Below are positions 46,466 through 56,393 of a stretch of 64,000 nt of DNA, in pieces (position 1 is the stretch's first letter; each line of letters starts with the position of its first letter). The translations under genes were made by a program, and so were the position numbers. Under the pieces are notes generated by a model, which saw only the letters and a list, made by a program, of their open reading frames with translations, was not told the DNA's origin and ran no database searches. Origin of the DNA: Manganibacter manganicus (lineage in GTDB: Bacteria > Pseudomonadota > Alphaproteobacteria > Rhizobiales > Rhizobiaceae); the NCBI RefSeq assembly GCF_002075885.1, contig NZ_MDET01000001.1, positions 124,001-188,000 on the forward strand. Direction: 5' to 3'.

Positions 46466-47476
46466 CTACTCCTGCGATACGCCGGCTTCGGCGAAGCTTG
46501 CCATACCGGCGTGGCATTCCAGTGCCGAGCGTACGACGTTGACCGCGAGGCAAGCCCCGGAGCCTTCGCCCAGCCGCATGCCGAGATCGAGCAGGGGAGC
46601 AAGGCCGAGCGCTTCCAGCAGGCTGCGATGGCCAGCCTCGGCCGAAACATGCGCGGCGAGCGTGTGGGCGAGGCCTTCGGCATGAAGCTCGGCCAATGGC
46701 GCTGCCGCAGCCGTGCAGACGAAACCGTCAAGCAGCACCGGCACATTGCGGTGGCGCGCCGCCAGCACACCGCCCAGAATTGCCGCGAGTTCGCGCCCGC
46801 CAAGACTGGCCGCAACGCGCAGTGGGTCGGAAAGCGCCGCTGCGTGGCGGCTCAAACCTGCCTCTATCGCCGCGATCTTGCGGCGCAGGCCGCTATCGTC
46901 CACGCCTGTCCCGCGCCCGGTCCATTTTTCGGCGCCACCGCCGAAAAGTGCGGCCGAAATCGCCGCCGCAGGGGTGGTGTTGCCGATGCCCATTTCGCCG
47001 AAACAGACGAGATCGGTGTCCTCCGTCACTGCGTGATAACCGGTGGAAACCGCGGCGAGGAAGGCGTCGTCGTCCATGGCCGTGCCGGTCGTGAAATCGC
47101 CGGTCGGGTGTTCGAGGTCGAGCGGGATCACGGCGAGTTGCGCCCCTGCGATGCGGGCAAGCTGGTTGATCGCAGCACCACCGCCGGCGAAATTGGCGAC
47201 CATCTGGACGGTGACTTCGGGGGGAAAAGCCGAGACGCCTTGCGCGGTAACGCCGTGATTTCCGGCAAAGACGAACACTTTTACCTGCTCCAGCCGGGGC
47301 ATGTCGCGGCCCTGCCAGCGCGCCAGCCAGGCGGCGATTTCCTCCAGCCGGCCAAGGCTGCCTTGGGGCTTGGTCAAAATGGCCTGGCGGGCGGCGACAG
47401 CCTTGGCCGAGGCGTCGCTGCCGGATGGGAGATCAAGGCATGACGAGCGTAATTCTTCGAGCGATTTGAAAGGCAT
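46466..47476 (-). CDS. cobT: Nicotinate-nucleotide--dimethylbenzimidazole phosphoribosyltransferase
   Basis: A 336-residue CobT (CobU in Pseudomonas denitrificans naming), which makes alpha-ribazole phosphate for the lower ligand of B12. Motifs: CFGEMGIGNTTPAAAI (~158-173) and the C-terminal RLGEGSGACLAVNVVRSA with the catalytic Glu. It follows cobS by 24 nt on the same strand and is last in the riboswitch-controlled unit. Confidence 0.94.
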   Translation of the reverse strand: MPFKSLEELRSSCLDLPSGSDASAKAVAARQAILTKPQGSLGRLEEIAAWLARWQGRDMPRLEQVKVFVFAGNHGVTAQGVSAFPPEVTVQMVANFAGGGAAINQLARIAGAQLAVIPLDLEHPTGDFTTGTAMDDDAFLAAVSTGYHAVTEDTDLVCFGEMGIGNTTPAAAISAALFGGGAEKWTGRGTGVDDSGLRRKIAAIEAGLSRHAAALSDPLRVAASLGGRELAAILGGVLAARHRNVPVLLDGFVCTAAAAPLAELHAEGLAHTLAAHVSAEAGHRSLLEALGLAPLLDLGMRLGEGSGACLAVNVVRSALECHAGMASFAEAGVSQE

Positions 47477-47500
47477 GGGGCGGCAATCTCCGAAACAGAG

Positions 47501-48259
47501 TCAAGACAGGGAAACGGACGCAACGAGCAGCACGGCGATCTCTCCGAATTGCTGGAGCGCGCCTGCGGCATCGCCGGTATGACCGCCGATCTGAGCGCGG
47601 CAGAACGCCTTGAAGGCGAGAAAGATCAAGCCGAGCAGAACGATTGCCGCAACGGCTGCGCCAATCCCGAGGAAGAGAAGGGCGGCGGCACCGAGCGCGA
47701 GGCTGATCGTCGCGGTTTGCGATGAAACGATCCCGATGGTTGCGGAAAGACCGTCATCGCGCGCCGGCGGCAATTGCCGCAGGAAGGCGCCGAACGTGGC
47801 GCGCGAGGCGCAATGGGCCGCGACAAGTGCCGCCAGAACCTCACCGGGGCCGGCGAGTTGCGAGAGCACGCTCCAGCGGATCAGCAGTGACAGGCCGAGA
47901 GCGGCGGCGCCATATGCGCCGATACGGCTGTCATGCATGATTTCCAGCTTGCGCTCGCGCGTCCTGCCGCCGCCAAAACCGTCGGCGATGTCGGAAAGGC
48001 CGTCCTCGTGCAGGCAGCCGGTGGCGACGATCATGGCGGCAAGCGCCAGGGCGGCGGCCGGTCCGGCCGCAACGCCGAAGCGGGCGGCGATCGCATAGGC
48101 GACAGCGCCAAGTATCGCGACGACCAGTCCGACGATGGGCGCCGCCCAGATGGCATCGGCCAGTTTTCTTTCACGGAAGTCGATCACCGGCAGCGGCAGC
48201 CGCGTAAAGAAAACGAGGCAGAGCGCGACATCGCGAAAAATGGTGTTGCTCCGATTCAT
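47501..48259 (-). CDS. cobS: Adenosylcobinamide-GDP ribazoletransferase
   Basis: A 252-residue integral membrane CobS (CobV), joining adenosylcobinamide-GDP with alpha-ribazole to complete B12. The catalytic loop HEDGLSDIADGFGGG (~84-98) and GGHTGDAAGALQQ near the C-terminus are conserved, with about six membrane segments. It starts 74 nt after the DUF1636 gene. Confidence 0.94.
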   Translation of the reverse strand: MNRSNTIFRDVALCLVFFTRLPLPVIDFRERKLADAIWAAPIVGLVVAILGAVAYAIAARFGVAAGPAAALALAAMIVATGCLHEDGLSDIADGFGGGRTRERKLEIMHDSRIGAYGAAALGLSLLIRWSVLSQLAGPGEVLAALVAAHCASRATFGAFLRQLPPARDDGLSATIGIVSSQTATISLALGAAALLFLGIGAAVAAIVLLGLIFLAFKAFCRAQIGGHTGDAAGALQQFGEIAVLLVASVSLS

Positions 48260-48333
48260 TTCATGCCTTTCGAGTCGGAAAAGACACGGCGGTACTGGTC
48301 ACGTAGGCGGTGGGCGTGGTCATAAGCTGACCT

Positions 48334-48693
48334 TCAACGCATCGGGGGAGGGATACGGGCGACAAGACCGCGCTTGAGGCAATCGGGGCGGTCGCGCCAG
48401 GGCAAGATGCCATCGGTGGACATAGCGAACAGTTTTGCTCCCGCGACAAGATCGCTGCCGCTTTGTGGCGTCAGATCGCCGAAGACATAGCTCCAGCAGC
48501 CATCGCGCAACAACGCGGCGGACAATCGGCGCTTGCAATTGCCAAGGCACTCGACAGTGCGGATGTCGATGTTTTCTTGCGCGGCGGCGTGGCGAGCATC
48601 CTCGGCCAGCAACTCGCCGGCGCTCGGGCGTGCGTCGGAACCGGTGGCGTCGCGGCAGGTGGTGCAGACGACGATCGTCACATCCGGCGCCAT
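48334..48693 (-). CDS. DUF1636 protein, putative [2Fe-2S] ferredoxin-like
   Basis: A 119-residue DUF1636 protein with four cysteines spaced as in thioredoxin-like ferredoxins: C10-x2-C13 (VVCTTC) and C49-x3-C53 (ECLGNC). Binding of a 2Fe-2S cluster is inferred. The start is uncertain: ATG 48693 begins at the conserved domain; ATG 48759 would add 22 unconserved residues. The still longer open frame to 48975 is riboswitch sequence. It is the first gene behind the cobalamin riboswitch, so a role in cobalt/B12 metabolism is likely. Confidence 0.82.
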   Translation of the reverse strand: MAPDVTIVVCTTCRDATGSDARPSAGELLAEDARHAAAQENIDIRTVECLGNCKRRLSAALLRDGCWSYVFGDLTPQSGSDLVAGAKLFAMSTDGILPWRDRPDCLKRGLVARIPPPMR

Positions 48694-48766
48694 GACGCGG
48701 GGCGGGGACAAACCATCCGCCGCTTCAGCCGAAAAACCGCCGTCTTGGTCCAAAACCATACTCCAT

Positions 48767-48785
48767 GCCCGGAAACCCGCCGGGC
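48767..48785 (-). promoter_or_regulatory. Hairpin between riboswitch and DUF1636 start
   Basis: GCCCGG (48767-48772) and CCGGGC (48780-48785) form a 6-bp hairpin without a following U tract. It lies between the B12 box (48809) and the candidate start at 48759, so it could be an expression platform that hides the translation start. Confidence 0.4.
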
Positions 48786-48804
48786 GATCGGATTTGTCTG
48801 TTTG

Positions 48805-48980
48805 GGATGGCAGGTCTCCTGGCTTGCGAGTCGTCGCCTCATGCCGCCTTCCCAGGAAAATCCCAGTGGTTTCCGGCCTTGGCTCGTCGCCTACAGTTGC
48901 GGGACAGCCGCGGATTTGGGCTTTCGCCCGCACCGCATTCCCTTTTAGCCTCTCCGTTTGCCGAGAGAGGACCATCCGGC
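48805..48980 (-). promoter_or_regulatory. Cobalamin riboswitch
   Basis: On the reverse strand the conserved order is visible: GGTCCTCTCTCGG (from 48973), GGGAATGCGGTGCGG, the CCGCGGCTG..CCCGCAACTGT block, then CCACTGGG, AAGGCGG and the B12 box AGCCAGGAGACCTGCC at 48824-48809. It precedes DUF1636-cobS-cobT and should switch them off when adenosylcobalamin is abundant. Confidence 0.96.
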
Positions 48981-49119
48981 GCGGATTTAGGCCGAGGGCG
49001 CTTGCGCTGTCAACGCGCGGTTACGACATGGCGATGTCGGCCTGAGCATCGGACTGAAAAGTCGAATCCGGTTTTCGGATTACTCCGATGCCCTCGAAAA
49101 ATGGCGGAGCACTGTGCAT

Positions 49120-50319
49120 TCAATGGAACGCATGGCGCTTCAACAGAGAACCGAGGTCGCCAGCGGGCGTGATCTCGATCCGCTCGAGGCCCAGCCAGTC
49201 ACGCATGCGCTTCAATTCCTCGAACAGTTCGGCGGCTGTGTCGGGCGGAGCGTCCGGTTCCGCATAGGCGGCGTGGACGCGCAGGACGCCGGCAGGCCGG
49301 TCCGCCTTGAGGTCGACACGGGCGACGATCGCTTCATTCAGCAGGAAAGGCAGGACGTAATAACCATACTGGCGCTTTTGTGCCGGCGTATAGATTTCGA
49401 TGCGATAGCGGAAGCCGAACAGGCTTTCGGCGCGGCTGCGCTCGAATACCAGCGGATCGAAGGGCGCGAGCAGGGCTCGTGCCTCGATCTTGCGCGGCAA
49501 CCGCGCATCCCTGTGCAGAAAGGCCGGCCTGTTCCAGCCCTCGACGCTAACCGGCAGCAATTCACCGTTCTCGACCAGTTCGTCGATGCCGCGCTTCGTG
49601 TCGGCGGGCGAAAGGCGGAAATAATCGCGCAGGCAGGCATAGGTGGCGATGCCATGTGCCTTCGCCGAAATGCGCAGCAGTTCGCGGTGTGCGTCCTGCG
49701 GGGAGGGGGTGGGCAGGTCGAGCACCGCCTGCGGCAGCACGCGCTCGGGCACATCATAGACGCGCTCGAAACCGCGCCGATAGGCGGTGGTGAGACGACC
49801 GGCCCAGAACAGCCATTCGAATGCGTGCTTGGCCTCGCTCCAGCCCCACCAGCCGCCGCTGCCCTTGTGGCCATCAATGTCGGATGCGGCAAGCGCGCCG
49901 CGTTGCATGACCTCATTATAGATGGTCTCGATCGGTGCCTTGTTGGCTTCTGCCCAGCGAGCGAGGCCGGAATAGATGTCCTGTCCGCACGCGGCGCGCT
50001 CCATGCGCCAGCGCATGAGCGGGTATGTCGTCACCGGCAGATAAGATGCCTCATGCGCCCAATATTCAAAAAGCGTGCGCTTGCGTGTCAATGTCGCCTT
50101 GTCGAGCAGGGCGAGCGGGTAGGGGCCGAGCCGGGAATAAAGCGGCATGTAGTGCGCGCGTATCACGGCACTGACCGAGTCGATCTGGAACAGGCCCGTT
50201 CTTGCAAGAACGCGCGCCAGATGGCGCCTGTCCGGCGATCCGGAAGGTGCCGGGTCGGCGAAGCCCTGTGCGGCCAGGGCGACGCGGCGAGCCAGGCCAA
50301 GTGAAAGTTTTTCCTTCAT
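49120..50319 (-). CDS. YcaQ/AlkZ-like winged-helix DNA glycosylase
   Basis: A 399-residue HTH_42 family protein. The catalytic motif of the YcaQ subgroup, Q-x-D, is Gln45-Ile-Asp47 in FQIDSVSAV. Three winged-helix domains are expected; SYLPVTTYPLMRWRME and LLAPFDPLVFERSRAESLFGF match the family. E. coli YcaQ opens interstrand crosslinks. No biosynthetic cluster is adjacent, so a housekeeping role in alkyl or crosslink repair is likely. The 313-nt gap to nuoA holds no gene. Confidence 0.88.
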   Translation of the reverse strand: MKEKLSLGLARRVALAAQGFADPAPSGSPDRRHLARVLARTGLFQIDSVSAVIRAHYMPLYSRLGPYPLALLDKATLTRKRTLFEYWAHEASYLPVTTYPLMRWRMERAACGQDIYSGLARWAEANKAPIETIYNEVMQRGALAASDIDGHKGSGGWWGWSEAKHAFEWLFWAGRLTTAYRRGFERVYDVPERVLPQAVLDLPTPSPQDAHRELLRISAKAHGIATYACLRDYFRLSPADTKRGIDELVENGELLPVSVEGWNRPAFLHRDARLPRKIEARALLAPFDPLVFERSRAESLFGFRYRIEIYTPAQKRQYGYYVLPFLLNEAIVARVDLKADRPAGVLRVHAAYAEPDAPPDTAAELFEELKRMRDWLGLERIEITPAGDLGSLLKRHAFH

Positions 50320-50547
50320 GGGAAGCGGCTGGATTTCCGACTGTGGCGACGATTCTTCAACATCATAGCAGGCGATGACCGGTTTCGATGTCAGGAGAAT
50401 AAGTGGAGTAAAAAGTGAAGGAAATCAAAAGCCGGTGTACTGGAGCCGTTTTCCTGTCTCTGCTTCCACCGACGACTTTTTTTGAACAAGGTTTGACTTG
50501 CTTCGCCGAAACCACTGCGCTAACCCTCGCCGCGTTGCAGCATGGGC

Positions 50548-50573
50548 CTAAAACGGTTTAGCGACGTTGTCGC
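50548..50573. promoter_or_regulatory. Two abutting palindromes upstream of nuoA
   Basis: CTAAA-ACGG-TTTAG (50548-50561) is directly followed by GCGAC-GTT-GTCGC (50561-50573), sharing one G. They lie 60-85 nt before nuoA in the otherwise empty 50320-50633 gap. A possible -35 TTGACT at 50493-50498 lies upstream, but no convincing -10 was found. They may be a regulator site or an RNA hairpin pair. Confidence 0.35.
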
Positions 50574-50633
50574 ATTTGCCTTCGGACCGATGCCGGGCAT
50601 GGGGCGGATAGGCCGCCAACGGAAAGTCGCAAC

Positions 50634-50999
50634 ATGAATGCTCTGTTGAGTTCATATCTGCCGGTGGTCATTTTTATCGGCGTGGCGCTCGTCGTCGGGC
50701 TCGCCCTTCTGGTCACGCCTTTTCTGGTCGCCTACCGCAATCCCGATCCGGAGAAATTGTCGGCTTACGAGTGCGGCTTCAATTCCTTCGACGATGCCCG
50801 CATGAAGTTCGACATCCGCTTCTATCTGGTGTCGATCCTGTTCATCATCTTCGACCTGGAAGTGGCGTTCCTGTTTCCCTGGGCGGTTTCCTTCGGTGAG
50901 ATCGGCATGCTCGGCTTCTGGTCCATGATGGTATTCCTGGCGGTGCTGACCATCGGCTTTGCCTATGAATGGAAGAAGGGAGCGCTGGAATGGGATTGA
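50634..50999 (+). CDS. nuoA: NADH-quinone oxidoreductase subunit A
   Basis: A 121-residue membrane subunit of complex I with three membrane helices. The conserved loop [21 protein letters not shown] (~45-65, in part) contains the Cys and acidic residues near the quinone site. It is the first gene of the nuo operon; its stop overlaps nuoB by 10 nt. Confidence 0.95.
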   Translation: MNALLSSYLPVVIFIGVALVVGLALLVTPFLVAYRNPDPEKLSAYECGFNSFDDARMKFDIRFYLVSILFIIFDLEVAFLFPWAVSFGEIGMLGFWSMMVFLAVLTIGFAYEWKKGALEWD

Positions 51000-51571
51000 G
51001 CGACAATTCCGGTACGCTCGTCGCGCCGAAACCCAAGGGCATCATCGATCCCAATACCGGCCGGCCGGTCGGATCGGACGATCCCTATTTCCTTCAGATC
51101 AACGATGAGCTGGCCGACAAGGGCTTTCTGGTCACCTCGACCGACGCGCTGATCACATGGGCGCGCACTGGGTCGCTGATGTTCATGACCTTCGGTCTCG
51201 CCTGCTGTGCCGTGGAGATGATCCATACCTCCATGCCGCGCTATGACAGCGAGCGTTTCGGCGTCGCGCCGCGCGCCAGCCCGCGCCAGTCCGACGTGAT
51301 GATCGTGGCCGGCACGCTGACCAACAAGATGGCGCCGGCGCTGCGCAAGGTCTACGATCAGATGCCCGAGCCGCGCTACGTGATTTCCATGGGTTCGTGC
51401 GCCAATGGCGGCGGCTATTATCACTACTCCTATTCGGTGGTGCGCGGCTGCGACCGCATCGTGCCCGTCGATATCTACGTTCCGGGTTGTCCGCCCAGCG
51501 CCGAGGCGCTGCTCTACGGCATTCTTCTTTTGCAGAAGAAAATCCGTCGGACCGGCACGATCGAACGGTGA
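50990..51571 (+). CDS. nuoB: NADH-quinone oxidoreductase subunit B
   Basis: A 193-residue subunit carrying cluster N2, the last Fe-S centre before quinone. The four ligands are Cys72 and Cys73 (LACCAVEM), Cys137 (GSCANGG) and Cys167 (VPGCPPS). ATG 50990 overlaps the nuoA end; an earlier in-frame start at 50969 lacks similarity. Five nt precede nuoC. Confidence 0.95.
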   Translation: MGLSDNSGTLVAPKPKGIIDPNTGRPVGSDDPYFLQINDELADKGFLVTSTDALITWARTGSLMFMTFGLACCAVEMIHTSMPRYDSERFGVAPRASPRQSDVMIVAGTLTNKMAPALRKVYDQMPEPRYVISMGSCANGGGYYHYSYSVVRGCDRIVPVDIYVPGCPPSAEALLYGILLLQKKIRRTGTIER

Positions 51572-51576
51572 GCGTT

Positions 51577-52179
51577 ATGAGCGAAGCACTCGGCGATCTC
51601 GCCGCGCATATAAAGACCAGCCTGGGCGATGTCGTTCTCGACAGCGTGCAGGAATTCGGAGAACTGACGGTACGGGTCGCGCCGGGGGATATCGTCGAGA
51701 TTGCGACGTTCCTGCGCGATGACGAGCGCTGCCGGTTCGTCTCGATCATCGATGTTTCGGGCTGCGATTATCCTAATCGCGCGCAGCGTTTCGACGTCGT
51801 CTACCATCTTCTGTCGCCGACCAAAAACCTGCGCATCTGCGTCAAGGTCCATGCCGACGAGGAGACGCTGGTGCCCTCCGTTACCGGTGTGTGGCCGGGT
51901 GCCGACTGGTACGAGCGTGAAACCTACGACCTTTATGGCGTTCTGTTTTCCGGTCATCCCGATCTGCGCCGCATCCTCACCGATTACGGGTTTGAAGGTT
52001 ATCCGCTGCGCAAGGATTTTCCGCTCACCGGCTTTGTCGAGGTTCGCTATGACGACGAGGCCAAGCGCGTGGTCTATGAACCGGTGGAATTGAAGCAGGA
52101 ATTCCGCAATTTCGATTTCCTTTCGCCGTGGGAAGGTACGGATTACGTGCTGCCGGGCGACGAGAAGGCGAAACAGTAA
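51577..52179 (+). CDS. nuoC: NADH-quinone oxidoreductase subunit C
   Basis: A 200-residue peripheral subunit (30-kDa type). The family motif [20 protein letters not shown] (~112-131) is intact, followed by [17 protein letters not shown]. It is separate from nuoD, as usual in alphaproteobacteria. It joins the hydrophilic arm. ATG 51577 starts 5 nt after nuoB; an earlier open stretch back to 51397 is nuoB shadow. Confidence 0.95.
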   Translation: MSEALGDLAAHIKTSLGDVVLDSVQEFGELTVRVAPGDIVEIATFLRDDERCRFVSIIDVSGCDYPNRAQRFDVVYHLLSPTKNLRICVKVHADEETLVPSVTGVWPGADWYERETYDLYGVLFSGHPDLRRILTDYGFEGYPLRKDFPLTGFVEVRYDDEAKRVVYEPVELKQEFRNFDFLSPWEGTDYVLPGDEKAKQ

Positions 52180-53370
52180 ATGGCTGAAACTTCCGTCCGT
52201 AATTTCAACATCAACTTTGGCCCGCAGCACCCTGCTGCGCATGGCGTGTTGCGTCTTGTGCTTGAGTTGGACGGCGAGGTGGTCGATCGCGTCGATCCGC
52301 ATATCGGGCTCTTACATCGCGGCACCGAAAAGCTGATGGAGCACAAGACCTATTTGCAGGCCGTGCCCTATCTCGACCGGCTCGATTATTGCGCGCCGAT
52401 GAACCAGGAACATGCCTTCGCGCTGGCCGCCGAGCGGCTGCTCGGCATCGAGGTGCCGAAGCGCGGCCAGTTGATCCGCGTGCTTTACTCCGAGATCGGC
52501 CGCATCATGTCGCACATTCTCAATGTGACGACGCAGGCCATGGATGTCGGCGCGCTGACCCCGCCGCTGTGGGGCTTCGTCGAGCGTGAAAAGCTGATGG
52601 TGTTTTACGAGCGTGCTTCCGGTTCGCGCATGCATGCGGCTTATTTCCGGCCCGGCGGCGTGCATCAGGATTTGCCGCAGCAGTTGATCGAGGATATCGG
52701 CCGCTGGATCGACCCGTTCCTGAAATCGGTCGACGATCTGGATGTCCTTCTGACGGAAAACCGCATCTTCAAGCAGCGTAACGCCGATATCGGTGTCATC
52801 TCGCTGGAGGATGCCTGGGCCTGGGGCTTCTCGGGCGTCATGGTGCGTGGTTCGGGCGCCGCTTGGGACCTGCGCAAGAGCCAGCCCTACGAATGTTATG
52901 CCGAGATGGATTTCGACATTCCGATCGGCAAGAATGGCGATTGCTACGACCGCTATCTCATCCGCATGGAAGAGATGCGCCAGTCGGCGAAGATCATGCG
53001 CCAATGCGTCGATCTGCTGCTCGGCAAGGAATCGGTCGGTCCGGTTTCCAATCTCGACGGCAAGGTGGTGCCGCCGAAGCGTGGCGAGATGAAGCGCTCC
53101 ATGGAAGCGCTCATCCACCACTTCAAGCTCTACACCGAGGGTTACAAGGTGCCGGCCGGCGAGGTCTATGCGGCGGTGGAAGCCCCCAAGGGCGAATTCG
53201 GCGTCTATCTCGTGTCGGACGGCACCAACAAGCCTTATCGCGCCAAGCTGCGCGCGCCGGGTTTTGCCCACCTTCAGGCCATGGATTTCCTGTGCCGCGG
53301 CCACATGCTGGCCGACGTCACCGCCATCCTCGGTTCCCTCGACATCGTCTTTGGTGAGGTCGATCGCTAA
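52180..53370 (+). CDS. nuoD: NADH-quinone oxidoreductase subunit D
   Basis: A 396-residue subunit related to NiFe-hydrogenase large subunits, forming the quinone-binding cavity with NuoB. Conserved [20 protein letters not shown] (~13-32), [12 protein letters not shown] (~39-50) and the C-terminal DIVFGEVDR are present. It starts directly after the nuoC stop and overlaps nuoE by 1 nt. Confidence 0.96.
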   Translation: MAETSVRNFNINFGPQHPAAHGVLRLVLELDGEVVDRVDPHIGLLHRGTEKLMEHKTYLQAVPYLDRLDYCAPMNQEHAFALAAERLLGIEVPKRGQLIRVLYSEIGRIMSHILNVTTQAMDVGALTPPLWGFVEREKLMVFYERASGSRMHAAYFRPGGVHQDLPQQLIEDIGRWIDPFLKSVDDLDVLLTENRIFKQRNADIGVISLEDAWAWGFSGVMVRGSGAAWDLRKSQPYECYAEMDFDIPIGKNGDCYDRYLIRMEEMRQSAKIMRQCVDLLLGKESVGPVSNLDGKVVPPKRGEMKRSMEALIHHFKLYTEGYKVPAGEVYAAVEAPKGEFGVYLVSDGTNKPYRAKLRAPGFAHLQAMDFLCRGHMLADVTAILGSLDIVFGEVDR

Positions 53371-54446
53371 TGAGTGTCCGCCGTCTCGCAGAACCGGAAT
53401 TCCAGCCCGCCGACTTCGCCTTCAACAAGGCGAACGCGGCGGCGGCGAAGAAATGGATCGCGAAATATCCGAAGGGCCGGCAGCAGTCGGCGATCATCCC
53501 CTTGCTCATGCTGGCGCAGGATCAGGAGGGCTGGGTGACGAAGGCGGCCATCGAATCCGTCTGCGACATGCTCGACATGCCCTATATTCGCGGTCTCGAA
53601 GTTGCGACCTTCTATACGCAATACCAGTTGAAGCCTGTCGGCACGCGCGCCCATATCCAGGTCTGCGGCACCACGCCCTGCATGCTGCGCGGCGCCGGCG
53701 AATTGATGGATGTGTGCCGCTCGAAGATCCATCCCGAGCAGTTCCATACCAATGAGGACGGAACGCTTTCGTGGGAGGAGGTCGAATGCCTTGGCGCCTG
53801 CGTGAACGCGCCGATGATCATGGTGTTCAAGGATACCTATGAGGATCTGACGCCGGAGCGGCTTGCCGAGATCATCGATGCGTTCGAGGCCGGCAAGGGC
53901 GACACCATCGAGGCCGGCCCACAGATCGATCGATTCTATTCGGCGCCACAGGGCGGCTTCACTTCGCTTGCCGACGAGAAGGCGGTTCTGAAGTCGACTC
54001 GCGCAAAAGCGACAGGCGTGGCCAAGGCCGCACAGGTGCCGCCCTCCAAGGCGGCGCGGCACAAGACGGATGCGGCCGAAACGAATGAGGCGGTACAATC
54101 GCCTTCGCCGGTCAAGGCCAGCGCGAAAGCCGAGAAGGCGGCCGGCACGGCCAAGCCGTCGCTCGATCACAAGGACCGCCCCAAGGGTATCGATAAACCA
54201 ACGGCGGTGGACGATCTCAAGCTGATCTCCGGGATCGGGCCGAAGAACGAGGCGATCCTGCACGAGCTCGGCATCTATACCTTCGCGCAGGTGGCTTCGT
54301 GGAAGAAGGCCGAGCGGGGCTGGGTCGATGCCTACCTCAATTTCCACGGCCGTATCGAGCGCGAGGACTGGGTGAAGCAGGCCAAGGCGCTCGCCAAGGG
54401 CGGCGTGGCCGAGTACACCCGTGTGTTCGGCAAGAAGCCGGTCTAA
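53370..54446 (+). CDS. nuoE: NADH-quinone oxidoreductase subunit E with H3TH tail
   Basis: A 358-residue protein. The normal NuoE thioredoxin-like domain (~1-200) holds the 2Fe-2S ligands Cys99, Cys104, Cys140 and Cys144. After it come a Lys/Ala-rich linker (~215-280) and a helix-hairpin-helix/H3TH domain (~280-358: [20 protein letters not shown] then [11 protein letters not shown]). Ordinary NuoE has about 160-220 residues, so about 150 are extra. The same domain recurs in the protein at 55761-56393. Its role in complex I is unknown. Confidence 0.95.
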   Translation: MSVRRLAEPEFQPADFAFNKANAAAAKKWIAKYPKGRQQSAIIPLLMLAQDQEGWVTKAAIESVCDMLDMPYIRGLEVATFYTQYQLKPVGTRAHIQVCGTTPCMLRGAGELMDVCRSKIHPEQFHTNEDGTLSWEEVECLGACVNAPMIMVFKDTYEDLTPERLAEIIDAFEAGKGDTIEAGPQIDRFYSAPQGGFTSLADEKAVLKSTRAKATGVAKAAQVPPSKAARHKTDAAETNEAVQSPSPVKASAKAEKAAGTAKPSLDHKDRPKGIDKPTAVDDLKLISGIGPKNEAILHELGIYTFAQVASWKKAERGWVDAYLNFHGRIEREDWVKQAKALAKGGVAEYTRVFGKKPV

Positions 54447-54459
54447 GGAGCGAGAAACG

Positions 54460-55764
54460 ATGCTTGCAGACAAGGACCGCATCTTTACCAATATCTACGG
54501 CCGCTTCGACAGATCGCTGGCCGGAGCGATGTCGCGCGGCGCGTGGGACGGCACTGCCGGCATCATCGCCAAGGGCAGCGACTGGATCATCAACGAGATG
54601 AAGGCGTCGGGCCTGCGCGGGCGTGGCGGCGCCGGCTTCCCGACCGGGCTGAAATGGTCGTTCATGCCCAAGCAGAGCGACGGGCGCCCGAGCTATCTGG
54701 TGGTCAATGCCGACGAATCGGAGCCCGGCACCTGCAAGGATCGCGACATTATGCGTCACGACCCGCATACGCTGGTGGAAGGCTGTTTGCTGGCCGGTTT
54801 CGCCATGGGCGCGGTGGCTGCCTACATCTATATTCGCGGCGAGTTCATCCGCGAGCGCGAGGCGTTGCAGCGCGCCATCGACGAGGCCTATGAGGCCAAA
54901 TTGATCGGCAAGGGCAACAAGAACGGCTATGATTTCGATATTTACCTCCATCACGGTGCCGGCGCCTATATTTGCGGCGAGGAAACCGCGCTGCTGGAGA
55001 GCCTGGAAGGCAAGAAGGGCCAGCCCCGTCTGAAGCCGCCATTTCCGGCCAATGTCGGCCTCTATGGCTGCCCGACGACCGTCAACAATGTCGAATCCAT
55101 CGCGGTCGCCCCGACGATCCTGCGGCGCGGCGCGGCCTGGTTCTCCTCCATTGGCCGTCCGAACAATGTGGGCACCAAGCTGTTCATGCTGGTCGGCCAC
55201 GTCAACACGCCATGCACCGTGGAGGAATCCATGGGCATCACCTTCCGCGAGCTGGTGGAAACCCATGGCGGCGGCGTCCGCGGCGGTTGGGACAATCTTT
55301 TGGCCGTCATTCCCGGCGGCGCATCCTGCCCGGTGGTCAAGGGCGAGGATATTTTGGACGCGCAGATGGATTTCGACGGCATGCGCGAGTTGAAATCGTC
55401 CTTCGGCACGGCGGCGGTAATCGTGATGGACAAGTCCACCGATATCGTGAAGGCGATCGCGCGGCTGTCCTACTTCTTCAAGCATGAAAGCTGCGGCCAG
55501 TGCACGCCGTGCCGCGAAGGCACCGGCTGGATGTGGCGGGTGATGGAGCGCCTGGTGCGCGGCGAAGCGCAGAAGCACGAGATCGACATGCTGCTCGACG
55601 TCACCAAGCAGGTCGAAGGCCACACCATTTGCGCGCTCGGCGACGCGGCGGCCTGGCCGATCCAGGGCCTGATCCGCAATTTCCGTCCGGAGATCGAGCG
55701 GCGCATAGACGAATTTACCCGCAACGCGCACCGGGCGGAGCCGGTTTTGGCGGCCGCAGAATGA
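54460..55764 (+). CDS. nuoF: NADH-quinone oxidoreductase subunit F
   Basis: A 434-residue NADH-oxidising subunit. [10 protein letters not shown] (~54-63) binds [17 protein letters not shown] (~180-193) belongs to the NADH site, and [15 protein letters not shown] (~344-358) with a later Cys carries cluster N3. ATG 54460 follows AAGGAG; a longer ORF from 54421 overlaps nuoE. Its end overlaps the H3TH gene by 4 nt. Confidence 0.96.
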   Translation: MLADKDRIFTNIYGRFDRSLAGAMSRGAWDGTAGIIAKGSDWIINEMKASGLRGRGGAGFPTGLKWSFMPKQSDGRPSYLVVNADESEPGTCKDRDIMRHDPHTLVEGCLLAGFAMGAVAAYIYIRGEFIREREALQRAIDEAYEAKLIGKGNKNGYDFDIYLHHGAGAYICGEETALLESLEGKKGQPRLKPPFPANVGLYGCPTTVNNVESIAVAPTILRRGAAWFSSIGRPNNVGTKLFMLVGHVNTPCTVEESMGITFRELVETHGGGVRGGWDNLLAVIPGGASCPVVKGEDILDAQMDFDGMRELKSSFGTAAVIVMDKSTDIVKAIARLSYFFKHESCGQCTPCREGTGWMWRVMERLVRGEAQKHEIDMLLDVTKQVEGHTICALGDAAAWPIQGLIRNFRPEIERRIDEFTRNAHRAEPVLAAAE

Positions 55765-56393
55765 CGATGGAGAGCAAACCTACCGCGGTTCTGCCGCCGG
55801 ACATGGCAGGAGCAGCCAATCTTCTGGCGCATCCCGTTGCCGGGGTCGCGGCCATGTCGGCGCTCGGCGTCGGGTTTGCCAGCCATGCCTTCGGCGTCTG
55901 GATGGGCGCACTGTCGGCAGCGATCGAAGGCTCGCAGCGTATGTTCGATGCCATGTCGGGCGGCGAGGCAGTTAATGATGCCGCCGTGCCGAAAGCATCG
56001 TCCGGCAAGGCACGCGCGAGGGCCAGGGCGGTGATGCAGCAGGCAAACGCCTATGCGCGCGATATTGCGCAAACCAGTGCGGAGGCGGCGGGCGAGGCGC
56101 TGACAGCAACCGCCCCGGTGAAGCCTACTCAGGAGGCGCTGCGGCAGCCGGCGGCAATTGCAAGGCCGCAAGTCCCGGACGATCTCAAGGCGATTGCCGG
56201 CATCGGGCCGAAGCTGGAAGCGGTTTTGAACGGCCTCGGCATCTGGACCTATGAACAGATCGCGGCCTGGAGCGCCGACGATACCGCCTGGATCGAGGAT
56301 TATGTCGGTTTCAGCGGCCGTATCGCGCGTGATGGCTGGATCAATCAAGCGGCGGCGCTCGGCCGTCAGGCGAAGAACGCCGGGAGCAATTGA
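55761..56393 (+). CDS. H3TH (helix-hairpin-helix) protein inside the nuo operon
   Basis: A 210-residue protein between nuoF and nuoG. The N-terminal half is hydrophobic-Ala-rich and helical (phasin-like in composition, [21 protein letters not shown]); the C-terminal ~75 residues are an H3TH domain: [20 protein letters not shown] then [15 protein letters not shown]. The start overlaps nuoF (ATGA) and its stop overlaps the nuoG start, so it is firmly embedded. Such ORFs are annotated as NADH dehydrogenase-associated or predicted 5' nuclease-like in rhizobia. No nuclease residues are visible, so the role is unknown. Confidence 0.88.
   Translation: MTMESKPTAVLPPDMAGAANLLAHPVAGVAAMSALGVGFASHAFGVWMGALSAAIEGSQRMFDAMSGGEAVNDAAVPKASSGKARARARAVMQQANAYARDIAQTSAEAAGEALTATAPVKPTQEALRQPAAIARPQVPDDLKAIAGIGPKLEAVLNGLGIWTYEQIAAWSADDTAWIEDYVGFSGRIARDGWINQAAALGRQAKNAGSN

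Noticed and set aside
48694..48975. N-terminal extension of the DUF1636 frame
   Set aside because: Most of it is the cobalamin riboswitch (B12 box and core), so it is untranslated leader.
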